From Staphylococcus nepalensis (GTDB lineage Bacteria; Bacillota; Bacilli; Staphylococcales; Staphylococcaceae): a stretch of 64,000 nucleotides of DNA. Below are positions 27,605-36,414 of the stretch, piece by piece. A program made the position numbers and the translations under genes. The stretch spans positions 124,001 through 188,000 of the forward strand of contig NZ_BMCF01000001.1 of the NCBI RefSeq assembly GCF_014635045.1. Direction: 5' to 3'. Numbering within the stretch: position 1 is the stretch's first letter; each line of letters opens with the position of its first letter. The notes beneath the pieces are model-generated. The model made no database searches, had not been told where the DNA came from, and worked only from the letters and a program-made list of their open reading frames with translations.

Positions 27605-28405
27605 TTAATTAATTTCTGCATTACCTGTATCTGTTTCAATATGGATGAGATGTCTGCCATTGCCTACTTGTTTATTTTTAAATAAGCGGTCATTAATTGT
27701 TAGTTCTCCGATATCACTTTCAAATGCTACACGTGTGTTTTTAGGCCGTTGGTCACCATACTTCATAGATACATTGCCCACATCTGTTTTCACATTAATT
27801 GGCTTATCAGCTGGCATATCGTCTATTTCAAAATTACCCGTATCTGATGCAAACTCTCCAGAATTAAACTGAGTATGTGCTATATGAACATTTGCAACAT
27901 CACCTTTACTAATCAATCGATCAAATTCAGAATTTTGAATCGTCATCTCTGATACGTCTGCATATAATTTGGCATAGTCAGCATACACGCTATCTAATTT
28001 GATAGAACCTGAATAAGTATTCACATCCAAATGATCTAATGATTTAGGTAACGTGACTACTACGTGATTATGTTCAAAATCTAAAAAAGAGATATCGCTT
28101 TTATTATCTAACGCTTTATCTTTTACATAAAGTGTACCGTTTTTAACATTTGTATTCATATGCGTTTCACCTTTTGTTCCACGTGATTCAACTTTAAATT
28201 GATCTCCTTTTTGGATCGTCACGTTACTCTTCTCTAAATCTACGTCCAATTTATTTATATGATCTTGGTCATACACTTTATGATAATTCACAGATGTTTC
28301 CTTTGATTTTTCATTTTCTATTTTAAATTGTTGAATCGCGCCAATACTACAAAAAATCGTTATAACCAAACCGATTATAAAAAGGATGATTAATGTTTTT
28401 TTCAT
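27605..28405 (-). CDS. DUF4097 beta-strand-repeat membrane-anchored protein
   Basis: A 266-residue protein with an N-terminal membrane anchor (residues 4-22, a signal-anchor without a lipobox). It is followed by a chain of short beta strands of the DUF4097 / LiaG-like type (HINKLDVDLEKSNVTIQKG, LDVNTYSGSIKL, ADVSEMTIQNSEF and similar), expected to form a right-handed beta solenoid outside the membrane. In other Firmicutes such proteins belong to envelope-stress operons. It is the last gene of padR-DUF1700-DUF4097, overlapping the preceding gene by four bases. Its exact function is unknown. Confidence 0.8.
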   Translation of the reverse strand: MKKTLIILFIIGLVITIFCSIGAIQQFKIENEKSKETSVNYHKVYDQDHINKLDVDLEKSNVTIQKGDQFKVESRGTKGETHMNTNVKNGTLYVKDKALDNKSDISFLDFEHNHVVVTLPKSLDHLDVNTYSGSIKLDSVYADYAKLYADVSEMTIQNSEFDRLISKGDVANVHIAHTQFNSGEFASDTGNFEIDDMPADKPINVKTDVGNVSMKYGDQRPKNTRVAFESDIGELTINDRLFKNKQVGNGRHLIHIETDTGNAEIN

Positions 28406-28962
28406 GAAACTGCACTCCTTTTCACGACTTTAATATTCCATCTAAGATACTTCACACAAATTAAATAAAACGCTTTTGAAATTAAATACGTGATGACAAA
28501 AAGCATCAAACCGACACCAAATACCGCTCCTACTGCGTAAACATCAAAAAGCAAGACATATTCAAATCCTTCAATCATTCCTTTTATTAGTAATAATACT
28601 GGACTAAATACGAATGAGATGGTCGTAATAATTAATGAAATAACAATACTCAAGATAAAAACAAATGGAACTAAAATAACAAAGAAGTTTAATAAACTTA
28701 AACCCATCACTGCAAAAATAGCATTCCCAACATCACCAAATTTATTACTATGTTCTGCTTTTTCAACGGCTGCAGTAGCATTTAATTCTTTCGCTAAATT
28801 TCTAGGGTCACCAAGTTCAGCCGAAATTTGCGCCTCTGTTTTTCCTTCTTTAAACCCACTATAAAAATGCGTTTCATATTCATTCAATATGTCTTGTCTT
28901 TCTTCATCAGAAGTATGCTTTAAATGTTTATGCAACTGCTTTAAAAATTCATTTTTAGTCAT
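28402..28962 (-). CDS. DUF1700 (HAAS-domain) membrane protein
   Basis: A 186-residue protein with the DUF1700 opening MTKNEFLKQLHKHLKHTSDE and EILNEYE-like helices over residues 1-60, then about four membrane segments. This N-terminal alpha-helical domain is often encoded next to PadR-type regulators and is thought to be a signalling partner. It overlaps padR by eight bases and the DUF4097 gene by four. The three proteins are therefore made together, and I infer a membrane sensor-response unit. Confidence 0.82.
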   Translation of the reverse strand: MTKNEFLKQLHKHLKHTSDEERQDILNEYETHFYSGFKEGKTEAQISAELGDPRNLAKELNATAAVEKAEHSNKFGDVGNAIFAVMGLSLLNFFVILVPFVFILSIVISLIITTISFVFSPVLLLIKGMIEGFEYVLLFDVYAVGAVFGVGLMLFVITYLISKAFYLICVKYLRWNIKVVKRSAVS

Positions 28963-29278
28963 TTATATCACTCTCCTTAATAAATATCTCTACAGTATCT
29001 GAAAATAACTGCCATTCTTGTAATAAATCTGCTAATCTTTGTATACCTTGATCAGTAATACGGTAATACTTTCTAGCGGGGCCTTCAGTAGAAGGTTGAT
29101 AATACGTTGTAAGCTCACCATTTTTCACCAATCTTCGTAATAATGGATATACAGTTCCTTCTGCGATACTCATATGCCTAGAAATGTTTTGTACTAACGA
29201 ATAACCATATTGGTCATCTTTTTTTATTATGAGTAACACGATAAGTTCAAGTGCCCCTTTTTTAAATTGACTGTTCAT
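28955..29278 (-). CDS. PadR-family transcriptional regulator
   Basis: A 107-residue winged-helix regulator. Typical PadR features are LELIVLLIIKKDDQYGYSLVQ (residues 11-31), SIAEGTVYPLLRRLVKNGELT (the recognition helix and wing) and ARKYYRITDQG. It lacks a long C-terminal coiled-coil, placing it in the short PadR subfamily 2. It is the first gene of the operon. Two copies of a 22-base element in inverted orientation flank its promoter, so autoregulation is likely. Confidence 0.88.
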   Translation of the reverse strand: MNSQFKKGALELIVLLIIKKDDQYGYSLVQNISRHMSIAEGTVYPLLRRLVKNGELTTYYQPSTEGPARKYYRITDQGIQRLADLLQEWQLFSDTVEIFIKESDIND

Positions 29279-29300
29279 TAGTTACCTCCTCTTAAAAACC

Positions 29301-29368
29301 AGTACTATACATTACACAGTAGCTGTTAAAAACAATATAGCACATACTACTGTACAATGCAAAGTACT
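29301..29368 (-). promoter_or_regulatory. padR promoter flanked by paired 22-base operator elements
   Basis: On the minus strand the promoter is TTGCAT, 17 bases, TATATT (29362-29334). The element CTACTGTACAATGCAAAGTA(CT) at 29347-29368 recurs in opposite orientation at 29301-29322, with 18 of 22 positions the same. The first copy overlaps the -35 region and spacer. The second lies just after the transcription start. This is the layout of an autorepressed operon. Confidence 0.65.
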
Positions 29369-29622
29369 ATGTTATATTTTTAAAAGTAATATATATACTT
29401 GCTTACGAATCACATATTTTTTAAAATGTAGATCAACAGTTTTGAAATCGTTACCATTAATTCTGTTTATTATTTAATTCTAAACTAGCTTTATGTTATT
29501 TACATATGTATAATGGTTACTATGGGCTTTTTGTAAGCTCTTTCTTTATGATCAATTTGCACATCACTTCATTTACATAACAACACTCAAGAGATTTACT
29601 TGAAATTTAAGGGGGAATGAAA

Positions 29623-30828
29623 ATGCTAGAGCTAGATGCAATTACTACTTTAGCGCTCGCAAGCATGTTATACCTTTTAGGTATCTACATTGTGAATCAT
29701 GTTTCAATATTAAGAAAGCTATGTATTCCTGCACCTGTAATCGGCGGTTTATTGTTTTCAATTCTAGTCGCTATTTTACAATCAACACAAATCTTAACAA
29801 TTAAGTTGGACTCAGAATTCATTCAAAATTTCTTTATGCTTGCATTCTTTACAACAATTGGTTTAGGCGCTTCGTTAAAATTATTGCGCTTAGGTGGAAA
29901 AGTATTAATTTTATATTTTATTTTTTGTGGTATTCTTGCTATTTTCCAAAACTTAATTGGTATTTCATTAGCAAAAGTATTAAATATATCACCATTACTC
30001 GGTTTGACTGCTGGCTCAATGTCTATGGAAGGTGGCCACGGCAATGCAGCTGCATATGGCCAAACCATTCAAAGTATGGGTATTGATTCTGCATTGACTG
30101 CTGCTTTAGCTGCAGCGACACTAGGACTTGTCGCTGGTGGTTTAATTGGCGGTCCCGTTGTAAAATTCTTGATAACTAAATATAATTTAAAACCAGAAAA
30201 TGCCGAAGAGACAACCAAAGACTATGGCAATGTTAAATCTAATGAATATTTACGTAACCGTATGAATCCTACTACTATCTTTTTCTTACAATTTACAATC
30301 GTTGCTATTTGTATGGCAATTGGATCATATTTAGGAAATACATTCTCTGATTTAACGGGCATCAATATTCCAATTTATGTTGGCGCTATGTTTGTAGCAG
30401 TGATTATCCGTAACATTTCTGAATATAATAATTTAAATCTAATTGATATGAAATTTATAGATAATATCGGTGACATTTCATTAAGTTTATTCTTATCTAT
30501 CGCTTTAATGAGTATTCAACTTACTGAAATCTATCAATTGGCCATACCGTTAATTATTATCGTTTTAATACAAGTATTATTTATCGTTCTTTTCTCTGTA
30601 TTTATTGTTTTCCGCGGTTTAGGAAAAAATTACGATGCCGCAGTTATGATTGGTGGCTTTATTGGTCATGGTCTTGGTGCGACACCAAATGCTATGGCAA
30701 ACTTAGATGTTATCACTAAAAAATTCGGTGCTTCACCGAAATCATATCTCGTTGTACCTATCGTTGGCGCATTTTTAATCGACTTGTTGGGTGTACCGAT
30801 TGTTACAACATTTATTAATATATTCTAA
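29623..30828 (+). CDS. gltS: Sodium/glutamate symporter
   Basis: A 401-residue membrane carrier of the GltS family that imports glutamate with sodium. The two inverted halves show the paired family loops: MEGGHGNAAAYG in the first half (about residue 130) and GGFIGHGLGATPNAMAN in the second (about residue 345). About ten to twelve membrane segments. The ATG at 29623 sits seven bases after AAGGGGG. An ATG two codons upstream (29617) is too close to that site. The 344 bases before it hold the padR operators on the left and its own promoter (TATAAT near 29506). Confidence 0.92.
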   Translation: MLELDAITTLALASMLYLLGIYIVNHVSILRKLCIPAPVIGGLLFSILVAILQSTQILTIKLDSEFIQNFFMLAFFTTIGLGASLKLLRLGGKVLILYFIFCGILAIFQNLIGISLAKVLNISPLLGLTAGSMSMEGGHGNAAAYGQTIQSMGIDSALTAALAAATLGLVAGGLIGGPVVKFLITKYNLKPENAEETTKDYGNVKSNEYLRNRMNPTTIFFLQFTIVAICMAIGSYLGNTFSDLTGINIPIYVGAMFVAVIIRNISEYNNLNLIDMKFIDNIGDISLSLFLSIALMSIQLTEIYQLAIPLIIIVLIQVLFIVLFSVFIVFRGLGKNYDAAVMIGGFIGHGLGATPNAMANLDVITKKFGASPKSYLVVPIVGAFLIDLLGVPIVTTFINIF

Positions 30829-30854
30829 CCATAAAAGTCAATTTCGAGATAAAG

Positions 30855-30896
30855 AAAGCCTGAGACATAAAGAAAAAACATGTCTCAGGCTTTTAT
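30855..30896. terminator. Bidirectional terminator
   Basis: AAAGCCTGAGACATA pairs with TGTCTCAGGCTTTT around AAGAAAAAACA. It serves gltS and, in the other direction, fni. Confidence 0.8.
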
Positions 30897-31095
30897 GTGT
30901 TTATCTGCAAGTCCAATGACTGGACATAACATATACGCATTATTTATAGGCAGTATTCAAAATTTCAATCTTATTATGCTATTGCCTATATTATACTTTG
31001 ATTAAGACATTTTTTACGTCTCAATCACTTGCCTCATTATTCTATTTTTATAAATCCAAAGAAACATTTCATTGTAACTAAACATAAAACATCGG

Positions 31096-32139
31096 TTAGA
31101 AAATATCGATATTTCGTTGATCAATCCAAGATTGTAGCTTAGGGCCAAAAATCATTTGTGCATTTTTCAAATCTTTAGGTGAACGTGCATCTAACATTGT
31201 CATAATCTTTTTCATATGTTCAGTAAATTGTTCTGTATAGTTAAGTGTTTCAGTAATGCCATAATTTTCAACTTGATTTAAAAACGGCCGTGACATGCCT
31301 ACAGCACTCGCTCCTAAAGCCAAACATTTTATAACGTCTAATGGTGAGCGCACGCCCCCACTAGCAAGTATATCCATGTCTCTTTGATAAGAAGTACTTT
31401 CTAGCAATGATTCAACTGTAGTTTGCCCCCATAAACTTAAATAGTCCATGTCTTTATAACTACGTCTTTCATTCTCAATATCTACAAAATTCGTACCGCC
31501 TCGTCCACTTACATCTACATATCTGATACCAATTTCATGTAATTGTTTAATTGTTTCTTTACTCATGCCAAATCCTACTTCTTTTATAATCACTGGTACA
31601 TCTACACGCGCTACGATTTGTGCAAGATTGTCCATCCAAGTTGAAAAAATCCTATTTCCTTCAGGCATCACTAGTTCCTGAGGCGCGTTTACGTGCACTT
31701 GTAAAGCTTGCGCGTCTAACAAATGCACAGACTCTACTGCTTTATCTACCGGCACATCGGCGCCCACATTGCTAAATATTATTCCGTTCGGATTCGTTTC
31801 ACGAACAATGGTAAATGATGAAGCCATTTTACTATTACGCAACGCCGCATGTGTAGAACCTACTGCCATTGCCATGCCACTTTCACGTGCAATCATTGCT
31901 AATTTCTCATTAATCTGTTTAGTCCATTCGCTCCCACCAGTCATTGCATTAATATATAGTGGTTGGCTCAGTGTAAAATCTTTAAGTGAACTTTCAAGGT
32001 TAATGTCACTGACATCTATACTTGGAATCGAGTGGTGTACAAATCGAATTTCATCAAAATCTGAGATTGTCGCATCAGTTTGAGCCATTGCAATCTCAAC
32101 ATGTTCATTTTTTCTTTGTTCTCTTTTAAAATCGCTCAT
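31096..32139 (-). CDS. fni: Isopentenyl-diphosphate delta-isomerase, type 2
   Basis: A 347-residue FMN- and NADPH-dependent isomerase that converts isopentenyl to dimethylallyl diphosphate in the mevalonate-based isoprenoid pathway used by staphylococci. The TIM-barrel family stretches are intact: [11 protein letters not shown] (about 60-70), [30 protein letters not shown] and [13 protein letters not shown] for phosphate binding. N-terminal [14 protein letters not shown] is characteristic of Fni. Transcribed alone. The 267-base gap after it holds the shared terminator and a remnant resembling the dispersed repeats. Confidence 0.95.
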   Translation of the reverse strand: MSDFKREQRKNEHVEIAMAQTDATISDFDEIRFVHHSIPSIDVSDINLESSLKDFTLSQPLYINAMTGGSEWTKQINEKLAMIARESGMAMAVGSTHAALRNSKMASSFTIVRETNPNGIIFSNVGADVPVDKAVESVHLLDAQALQVHVNAPQELVMPEGNRIFSTWMDNLAQIVARVDVPVIIKEVGFGMSKETIKQLHEIGIRYVDVSGRGGTNFVDIENERRSYKDMDYLSLWGQTTVESLLESTSYQRDMDILASGGVRSPLDVIKCLALGASAVGMSRPFLNQVENYGITETLNYTEQFTEHMKKIMTMLDARSPKDLKNAQMIFGPKLQSWIDQRNIDIF

Positions 32140-32210
32140 TGTTCGCTCCTACCTTCAATACTTATTGTTATCTTACCTACATTCCATAGTCATTTTTTAA
32201 AATCATTTAG

Positions 32211-33158
32211 CTAAAACCATTTTTCTTTTTTAAAATAAATAACGCAGCCTACGCTAATACATAACATAAGCACCAATACAATATAATAACCATAATACCA
32301 CTTTAGTTCTGGCATATTCACAAAATTCATGCCATAAATGCCTGTAATCAATGTTAAAGGTAAAAAAACTACAGATACCAAAGTGAGCATTTGCATAATT
32401 CGATTCATTTTATATGAAGCATACGAGACGAGATTGTCTTTAATCTCATTTGTCATTTCTTGACATATTTTTAAAATATTTTGTTGTTTTATCATGTGAT
32501 CATCTATGTGCTGAATATACAAATCATTTTTATCATTCACTAATAACTGACTGCTTTCTTTTAACTGATCTACCAGTACTTTCATTGGATATATAACACG
32601 TTTTAATTTAATCAGTTCTTGACGTATCATAAAAACGTCATCCATATCCGTTTTCATGGAGTCATAATGCGCTTGTCTATCTTCAAATGCATATACCTTA
32701 TCTTCAATATCATATACTAATTCAAAATAGCTATCTACTACGTAATCTAAAATGCTCATCACAATCTCTTCAAGTTGAAGACCACCAAATGCGCGTTCTT
32801 TTATATTCTCTTCTACTTGTTTTAAAACATTAAATGGTTGATGGTGATATGTAATGAGTAAACGATCTTTAATAAAAAGATTTAATGCTTTTGTGTTAAA
32901 CGTTTTACGATTCAACCCATGGATAACAATATATTGATATGAATCATATATTTTGTATTTAGCCCTTGGTGTCCCGTTCACTGTATCATCAATTTCGAGT
33001 TTATTAAAGTTAAAATACGTTTGTAAAAAATTATTTTCAGCATCTGTTGGTTGGTTTAAATCACACCATACAAATTGTGCGGTATCAGGTATGTCGTCTA
33101 AACGATCAACTGGTGTTAATTTGTTTTCGTGAGATAAATATTTAATTGTTATCGTCAT
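32211..33158 (-). CDS. corA: CorA-family magnesium transporter
   Basis: A 315-residue channel-type metal transporter. The large N-terminal cytosolic domain (1-250) contains the long coiled helix that forms the funnel. Two membrane segments lie at the C-terminus, and the signature GMN is in ITGIYGMNF near residue 280, followed by the acidic loop MPELKW. The end YFKKEKWF is the usual basic tail. Magnesium or cobalt uptake is the family function. Divergent from the thioesterase gene. Confidence 0.92.
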   Translation of the reverse strand: MTITIKYLSHENKLTPVDRLDDIPDTAQFVWCDLNQPTDAENNFLQTYFNFNKLEIDDTVNGTPRAKYKIYDSYQYIVIHGLNRKTFNTKALNLFIKDRLLITYHHQPFNVLKQVEENIKERAFGGLQLEEIVMSILDYVVDSYFELVYDIEDKVYAFEDRQAHYDSMKTDMDDVFMIRQELIKLKRVIYPMKVLVDQLKESSQLLVNDKNDLYIQHIDDHMIKQQNILKICQEMTNEIKDNLVSYASYKMNRIMQMLTLVSVVFLPLTLITGIYGMNFVNMPELKWYYGYYIVLVLMLCISVGCVIYFKKEKWF

Positions 33159-33296
33159 AGCTCACCCCGGACATCATTTTCTTTATTTTATCATGAAATG
33201 ATATATGTGTATGTTATATACTATTTTTAGTAGACTGATATTAGATATATTTCAATAATTAAATGGTAACTATTAATAAAATAAGGAGAGGTACCC

Positions 33297-33764
33297 ATGA
33301 ATGATCCTTTTAAGGTAACACAAGTTGTTACAAGCGATATGATAGATCATAATGGCCATGTACATGATGCTAACTATAACATGGTGTTTAGCGAAGCGAT
33401 TAACCAATTTAATTACATACATGGATTATCATTAGCGGAGCGCAAAACATTAAACTATACACTATTCACCGTTGAAGAACAGACTGCTTATTTATCAGAA
33501 TTAACTGAAGGTGATGTGTTTACCATCGACATATATATTTATGATTACAACGAAAAAAGTGTACATTTCTTTTCAATCATGTCTAAACAAGATGGCACAA
33601 ATGTAGCAACTAACGAAGCAATGATGTTAGGAATTGATCGGACTAACAGTAAAACAGCGCCCTTTCCTGATCATTTTGCGAAACAAATAAGTCATTATTA
33701 TGACCATCAACAACGCATCGATTGGCCCAAACAATTAGGTCATCGTATCCGTATATCTAGATAA
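33297..33764 (+). CDS. Hotdog-fold acyl-CoA thioesterase family protein
   Basis: A 155-residue protein with the hotdog thioesterase signature DHNGHVHDANYNMVFSEA at residues 17-34; the Asp/Asn and His there resemble the 4HBT active-site turn. The substrate is unknown; close families hydrolyse short or betainyl acyl-CoAs. AGGAGAGG lies before the ATG. A small unknown gene follows 13 bases later with its own AAGGAG, so the two form an operon. Confidence 0.75.
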   Translation: MNDPFKVTQVVTSDMIDHNGHVHDANYNMVFSEAINQFNYIHGLSLAERKTLNYTLFTVEEQTAYLSELTEGDVFTIDIYIYDYNEKSVHFFSIMSKQDGTNVATNEAMMLGIDRTNSKTAPFPDHFAKQISHYYDHQQRIDWPKQLGHRIRISR

Positions 33765-33777
33765 GGAGTGCTTACAA

Positions 33778-34185
33778 ATGTCACAAAAAATGATAGACGA
33801 TGTAAATATTCAACTATATGATTTAATAGACCAAACTAAAGCTGAATTAAGCGAACTCAACCAAAATAAACAACTTGTTATCAATGGTCCTGATAGCCAG
33901 CTTATACAACGTGGATTAGATATTAGCTATTTACAAGGACAAAAACAAGCTATAGACACAATTAGCTCTTTAATAGAACAACATCCATCAGAAAGAGATT
34001 TTCTCGAGAAGTACACAGAGTATGCTCAAAAAACTTCACAAGCATTTGAAAAATCTAATTTAGAATTTAAAATGATGAGCATACCAACACAAGATTTCAA
34101 TGTATTTTTGGGACAACATTATAGATTAAAAGGGACCCAAACTGTGATTGCTTCCATCAATTCAACGGTAAAAAAGTATTTTTAA
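33778..34185 (+). CDS. Unknown small soluble protein, 135 residues
   Basis: I do not recognise this protein. It is 135 residues, predicted mostly alpha-helical (DDVNIQLYDLIDQTKAELSE, ISYLQGQKQAIDTISSL), has no membrane segment or cysteine, and ends in VKKYF. AAGGAG lies upstream. It is cotranscribed with the thioesterase gene, and a hairpin follows at 34205-34249. Helical composition recalls small regulatory or adaptor proteins, but nothing specific can be said. Confidence 0.7.
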   Translation: MSQKMIDDVNIQLYDLIDQTKAELSELNQNKQLVINGPDSQLIQRGLDISYLQGQKQAIDTISSLIEQHPSERDFLEKYTEYAQKTSQAFEKSNLEFKMMSIPTQDFNVFLGQHYRLKGTQTVIASINSTVKKYF

Positions 34186-34204
34186 CACGCAGTCAACAAT
34201 AATA

Positions 34205-34249
34205 ACTGGACCTACAAAAGTCTAATGTACACACTTTTGCAGGTCCAGT
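34205..34249. terminator. Hairpin between convergent genes
   Basis: ACTGGACCTACAAAAGT pairs with ACTTTTGCAGGTCCAGT, apart from one mismatch, around an 11-base loop. The T run is poor, so termination strength is uncertain. Confidence 0.65.
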
Positions 34250-34303
34250 AATCTATGTTCAATCCCATGCATTTTTCATAACAACTTTAAAATCCTCAAT
34301 TAG

Positions 34304-35209
34304 CTAACGTTTGTCATGAAGCGTATTCACAACTTCTTTAACAACTTTATGTGATTCTCTAATAGGTAATAATGCAAAAGCATTCACCATTCTTTTAAAG
34401 GTAAACAATTGCACCGGCTGTCTCATACCTTCTAAAATATAAGCTAATTTTTTCATATCTGGCAGATATATTTCTCGTCCACCGCCAAATATATATATCG
34501 GCGGCAATCCAAATAATTTTCCATAAATAGGCGATATTCTACTATCATTTAACGGTAAATCTCCAGACCATACTTTCATGATTTTCTGTAAACCATCTGT
34601 ATTTAAAATGAGATCTTTTTCTATTAAATCTTTGGTGATAAGCTCATTGTTTAGTTGAGCATCTAACATTGGCGAAAATAAATAAACTTTAGCCGGCAAT
34701 GGTAAATTTTCAGACACTAGTTGTTGAACAAAGCTGAGCGCAAGCCCTCCGCCTGTACCATCTCCCATTACAACAATATCTTCATTACTACATTCTTGTA
34801 ATAATTGTTCATATACTTTATGAATGGCTGCATATGTATCTTCAATATGATATTTTGGCGCTTTAGGGTAAATAGGTAAAACAACTTCATATAAAGTACT
34901 CAAAGCAAGCTTGTCCATAAACCGCCAATGAAACGCAGAGGGTTGCAAAACATTATATCCCCCATGAATATATAAAATTTTCTTTTGCTGGCTATGTCTA
35001 AAACGAAATCTAAACAATTGCATATCATTTATCATTTGTTTGTCTAAGTCAGATTTTACATTCAATGTTTCAGGCTGTTTATGCTTCTTTTCATTCATCG
35101 TTAATCTTTTTTTAAGAAATTGTTCAAAGTTATGTTTGTCATTAAACATAATTGAACGATGTGGTAATAAATATTTATTAACAAATTTTGTTGTTAATCT
35201 TGACTTCAT
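34304..35209 (-). CDS. Alpha/beta-hydrolase (HSL type) with lost catalytic residues
   Basis: A 301-residue protein of the hormone-sensitive-lipase-like hydrolase family: oxyanion motif HGGYN at residues 82-86, nucleophile elbow, and the C-terminal acid/His region. The elbow, normally GDSAGG, reads GDGTGG (149-154), so the serine is glycine (Gly151). The C-terminal MVHxF reads MVNAF, with Asn276 where the catalytic His should be; a Glu is present at 246. I checked both against the DNA. Such a protein cannot use the usual Ser-His mechanism. It may be a binding or regulatory pseudoenzyme. The frame is fully intact, which argues against recent decay. Confidence 0.75.
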   Translation of the reverse strand: MKSRLTTKFVNKYLLPHRSIMFNDKHNFEQFLKKRLTMNEKKHKQPETLNVKSDLDKQMINDMQLFRFRFRHSQQKKILYIHGGYNVLQPSAFHWRFMDKLALSTLYEVVLPIYPKAPKYHIEDTYAAIHKVYEQLLQECSNEDIVVMGDGTGGGLALSFVQQLVSENLPLPAKVYLFSPMLDAQLNNELITKDLIEKDLILNTDGLQKIMKVWSGDLPLNDSRISPIYGKLFGLPPIYIFGGGREIYLPDMKKLAYILEGMRQPVQLFTFKRMVNAFALLPIRESHKVVKEVVNTLHDKR

Positions 35210-35485
35210 TTAAAATCAGTCCTATCTTTTTATAACAAATTTCCAAACTTTAGAAATTTTGTATTAATTTGGTTTTTAAAATAAATAATGTGATAAAATT
35301 AAAATAATGACATAAAAAACGAAGTTATAATAGAAAGTGAAAATAAACATATCACTCGTACTGTATTAAATAAAATCAAAGCGTACAACTTCATTAACTA
35401 AAATGTAACAGTTATCCAATATTATAACAAAATAAAAGTCATAGAATAACAATATAATAAATAACTGCAGTGAAAGGAGTAAGTT

Positions 35486-36121
35486 ATGACAGCAAACAAT
35501 CATCAATTTAAAGATTTTGAACACACCCTCACAAGTGAGCCAATGCAACGTGGCACACGTTACGGGAAAAAGAAGAAATCTTGGGTTAGTCTTATCATAC
35601 AAGTCATCGTATTAATCTTAGTTGCAATTTCTGGATATAGCATGTTTAAAGAGCCGATTTTCAATTTAGTCTTTGCAAACGAAACTGTTAATTTTAAGGA
35701 ACTTACCAATTTCCAAGAAACAATTAATAATTTTACTAATTTAAATATTAATATAGAAAGCATCGACAATCTACAAACGAGTATCGACAGATTAATCTTA
35801 GTCTTTTATGTATTCTTTATTGCTTGTATATTAAGTATCGTGTTAACTATTTTCACTGTATTCTTTAACAGAACGGCTTTAAAAATCGTTAATCTATTTG
35901 TTATAGCGATTATGCTTGTGATTACTTTCGGTTTTTCTTACTTAATTAAAAACATAGCATCAAGAATCGCTGATTCAATGAACCAATATTATATCACAGT
36001 AGATTCAACACAAATTTTAACAGAAGCTAATGCTATACATAATGCTTTTATTTTATTAGGGTGTAGTATAGCGTTACTTCTCATCAGTTTGTTCTTTAGA
36101 AATCGTAAACCCCGCATATAG
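35486..36121 (+). CDS. Unknown four-segment membrane protein, 211 residues
   Basis: I do not recognise a family. The N-terminal 32 residues are polar, ending in the basic run RYGKKKKS. Membrane segments follow at about 33-52, 105-130, 137-160 and 185-203. An outside loop of about 50 residues rich in Asn (ETINNFTNLNINIESIDN) separates the first two. AAAGGAG lies seven bases before the ATG. It stands alone, after 276 bases of AT-rich upstream DNA, and ends at a strong terminator next to the broken IS. Confidence 0.7.
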   Translation: MTANNHQFKDFEHTLTSEPMQRGTRYGKKKKSWVSLIIQVIVLILVAISGYSMFKEPIFNLVFANETVNFKELTNFQETINNFTNLNINIESIDNLQTSIDRLILVFYVFFIACILSIVLTIFTVFFNRTALKIVNLFVIAIMLVITFGFSYLIKNIASRIADSMNQYYITVDSTQILTEANAIHNAFILLGCSIALLLISLFFRNRKPRI

Positions 36122-36172
36122 ACAGTAATTCCAATCTAAAAAAAGAGCCTGGGACATAAATCCCAGAAAAAT

Positions 36173-36219
36173 AGCACTCAGATGATTTAATTCAATTCAT
36201 CTGAGTGCTTCTTTTTTAT
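36173..36219 (+). terminator. Terminator with perfect 13-bp stem
   Basis: AGCACTCAGATGA pairs perfectly with TCATCTGAGTGCT and is followed by TCTTTTTTATT. It lies in the repeat-like left flank of the IS remnant. Confidence 0.75.
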
Positions 36220-36414
36220 TCAATACTTCGTATTGTTGGCTCGCTTTCTTAGGGGACAGCTTCAGCCTGTAGTCTTCAGCTTGTCCAATTCCCTCAAGAG
36301 CCTCACCAAAATACGTGACATTTATATGTAATTTTACATTAAAATACTTTAAAAAAATAAGGCCCTTACGTGTAATTTAATAAATACCACTAAACTAAAT
36401 TAACGAGATGCCTT

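Noticed and set aside
29523..29545. Attenuator in the gltS leader (GGGCTTTTTGTAAGCTC then T-rich)
   Set aside because: The stem is short with a wobble pair and the T run is broken; not convincing.
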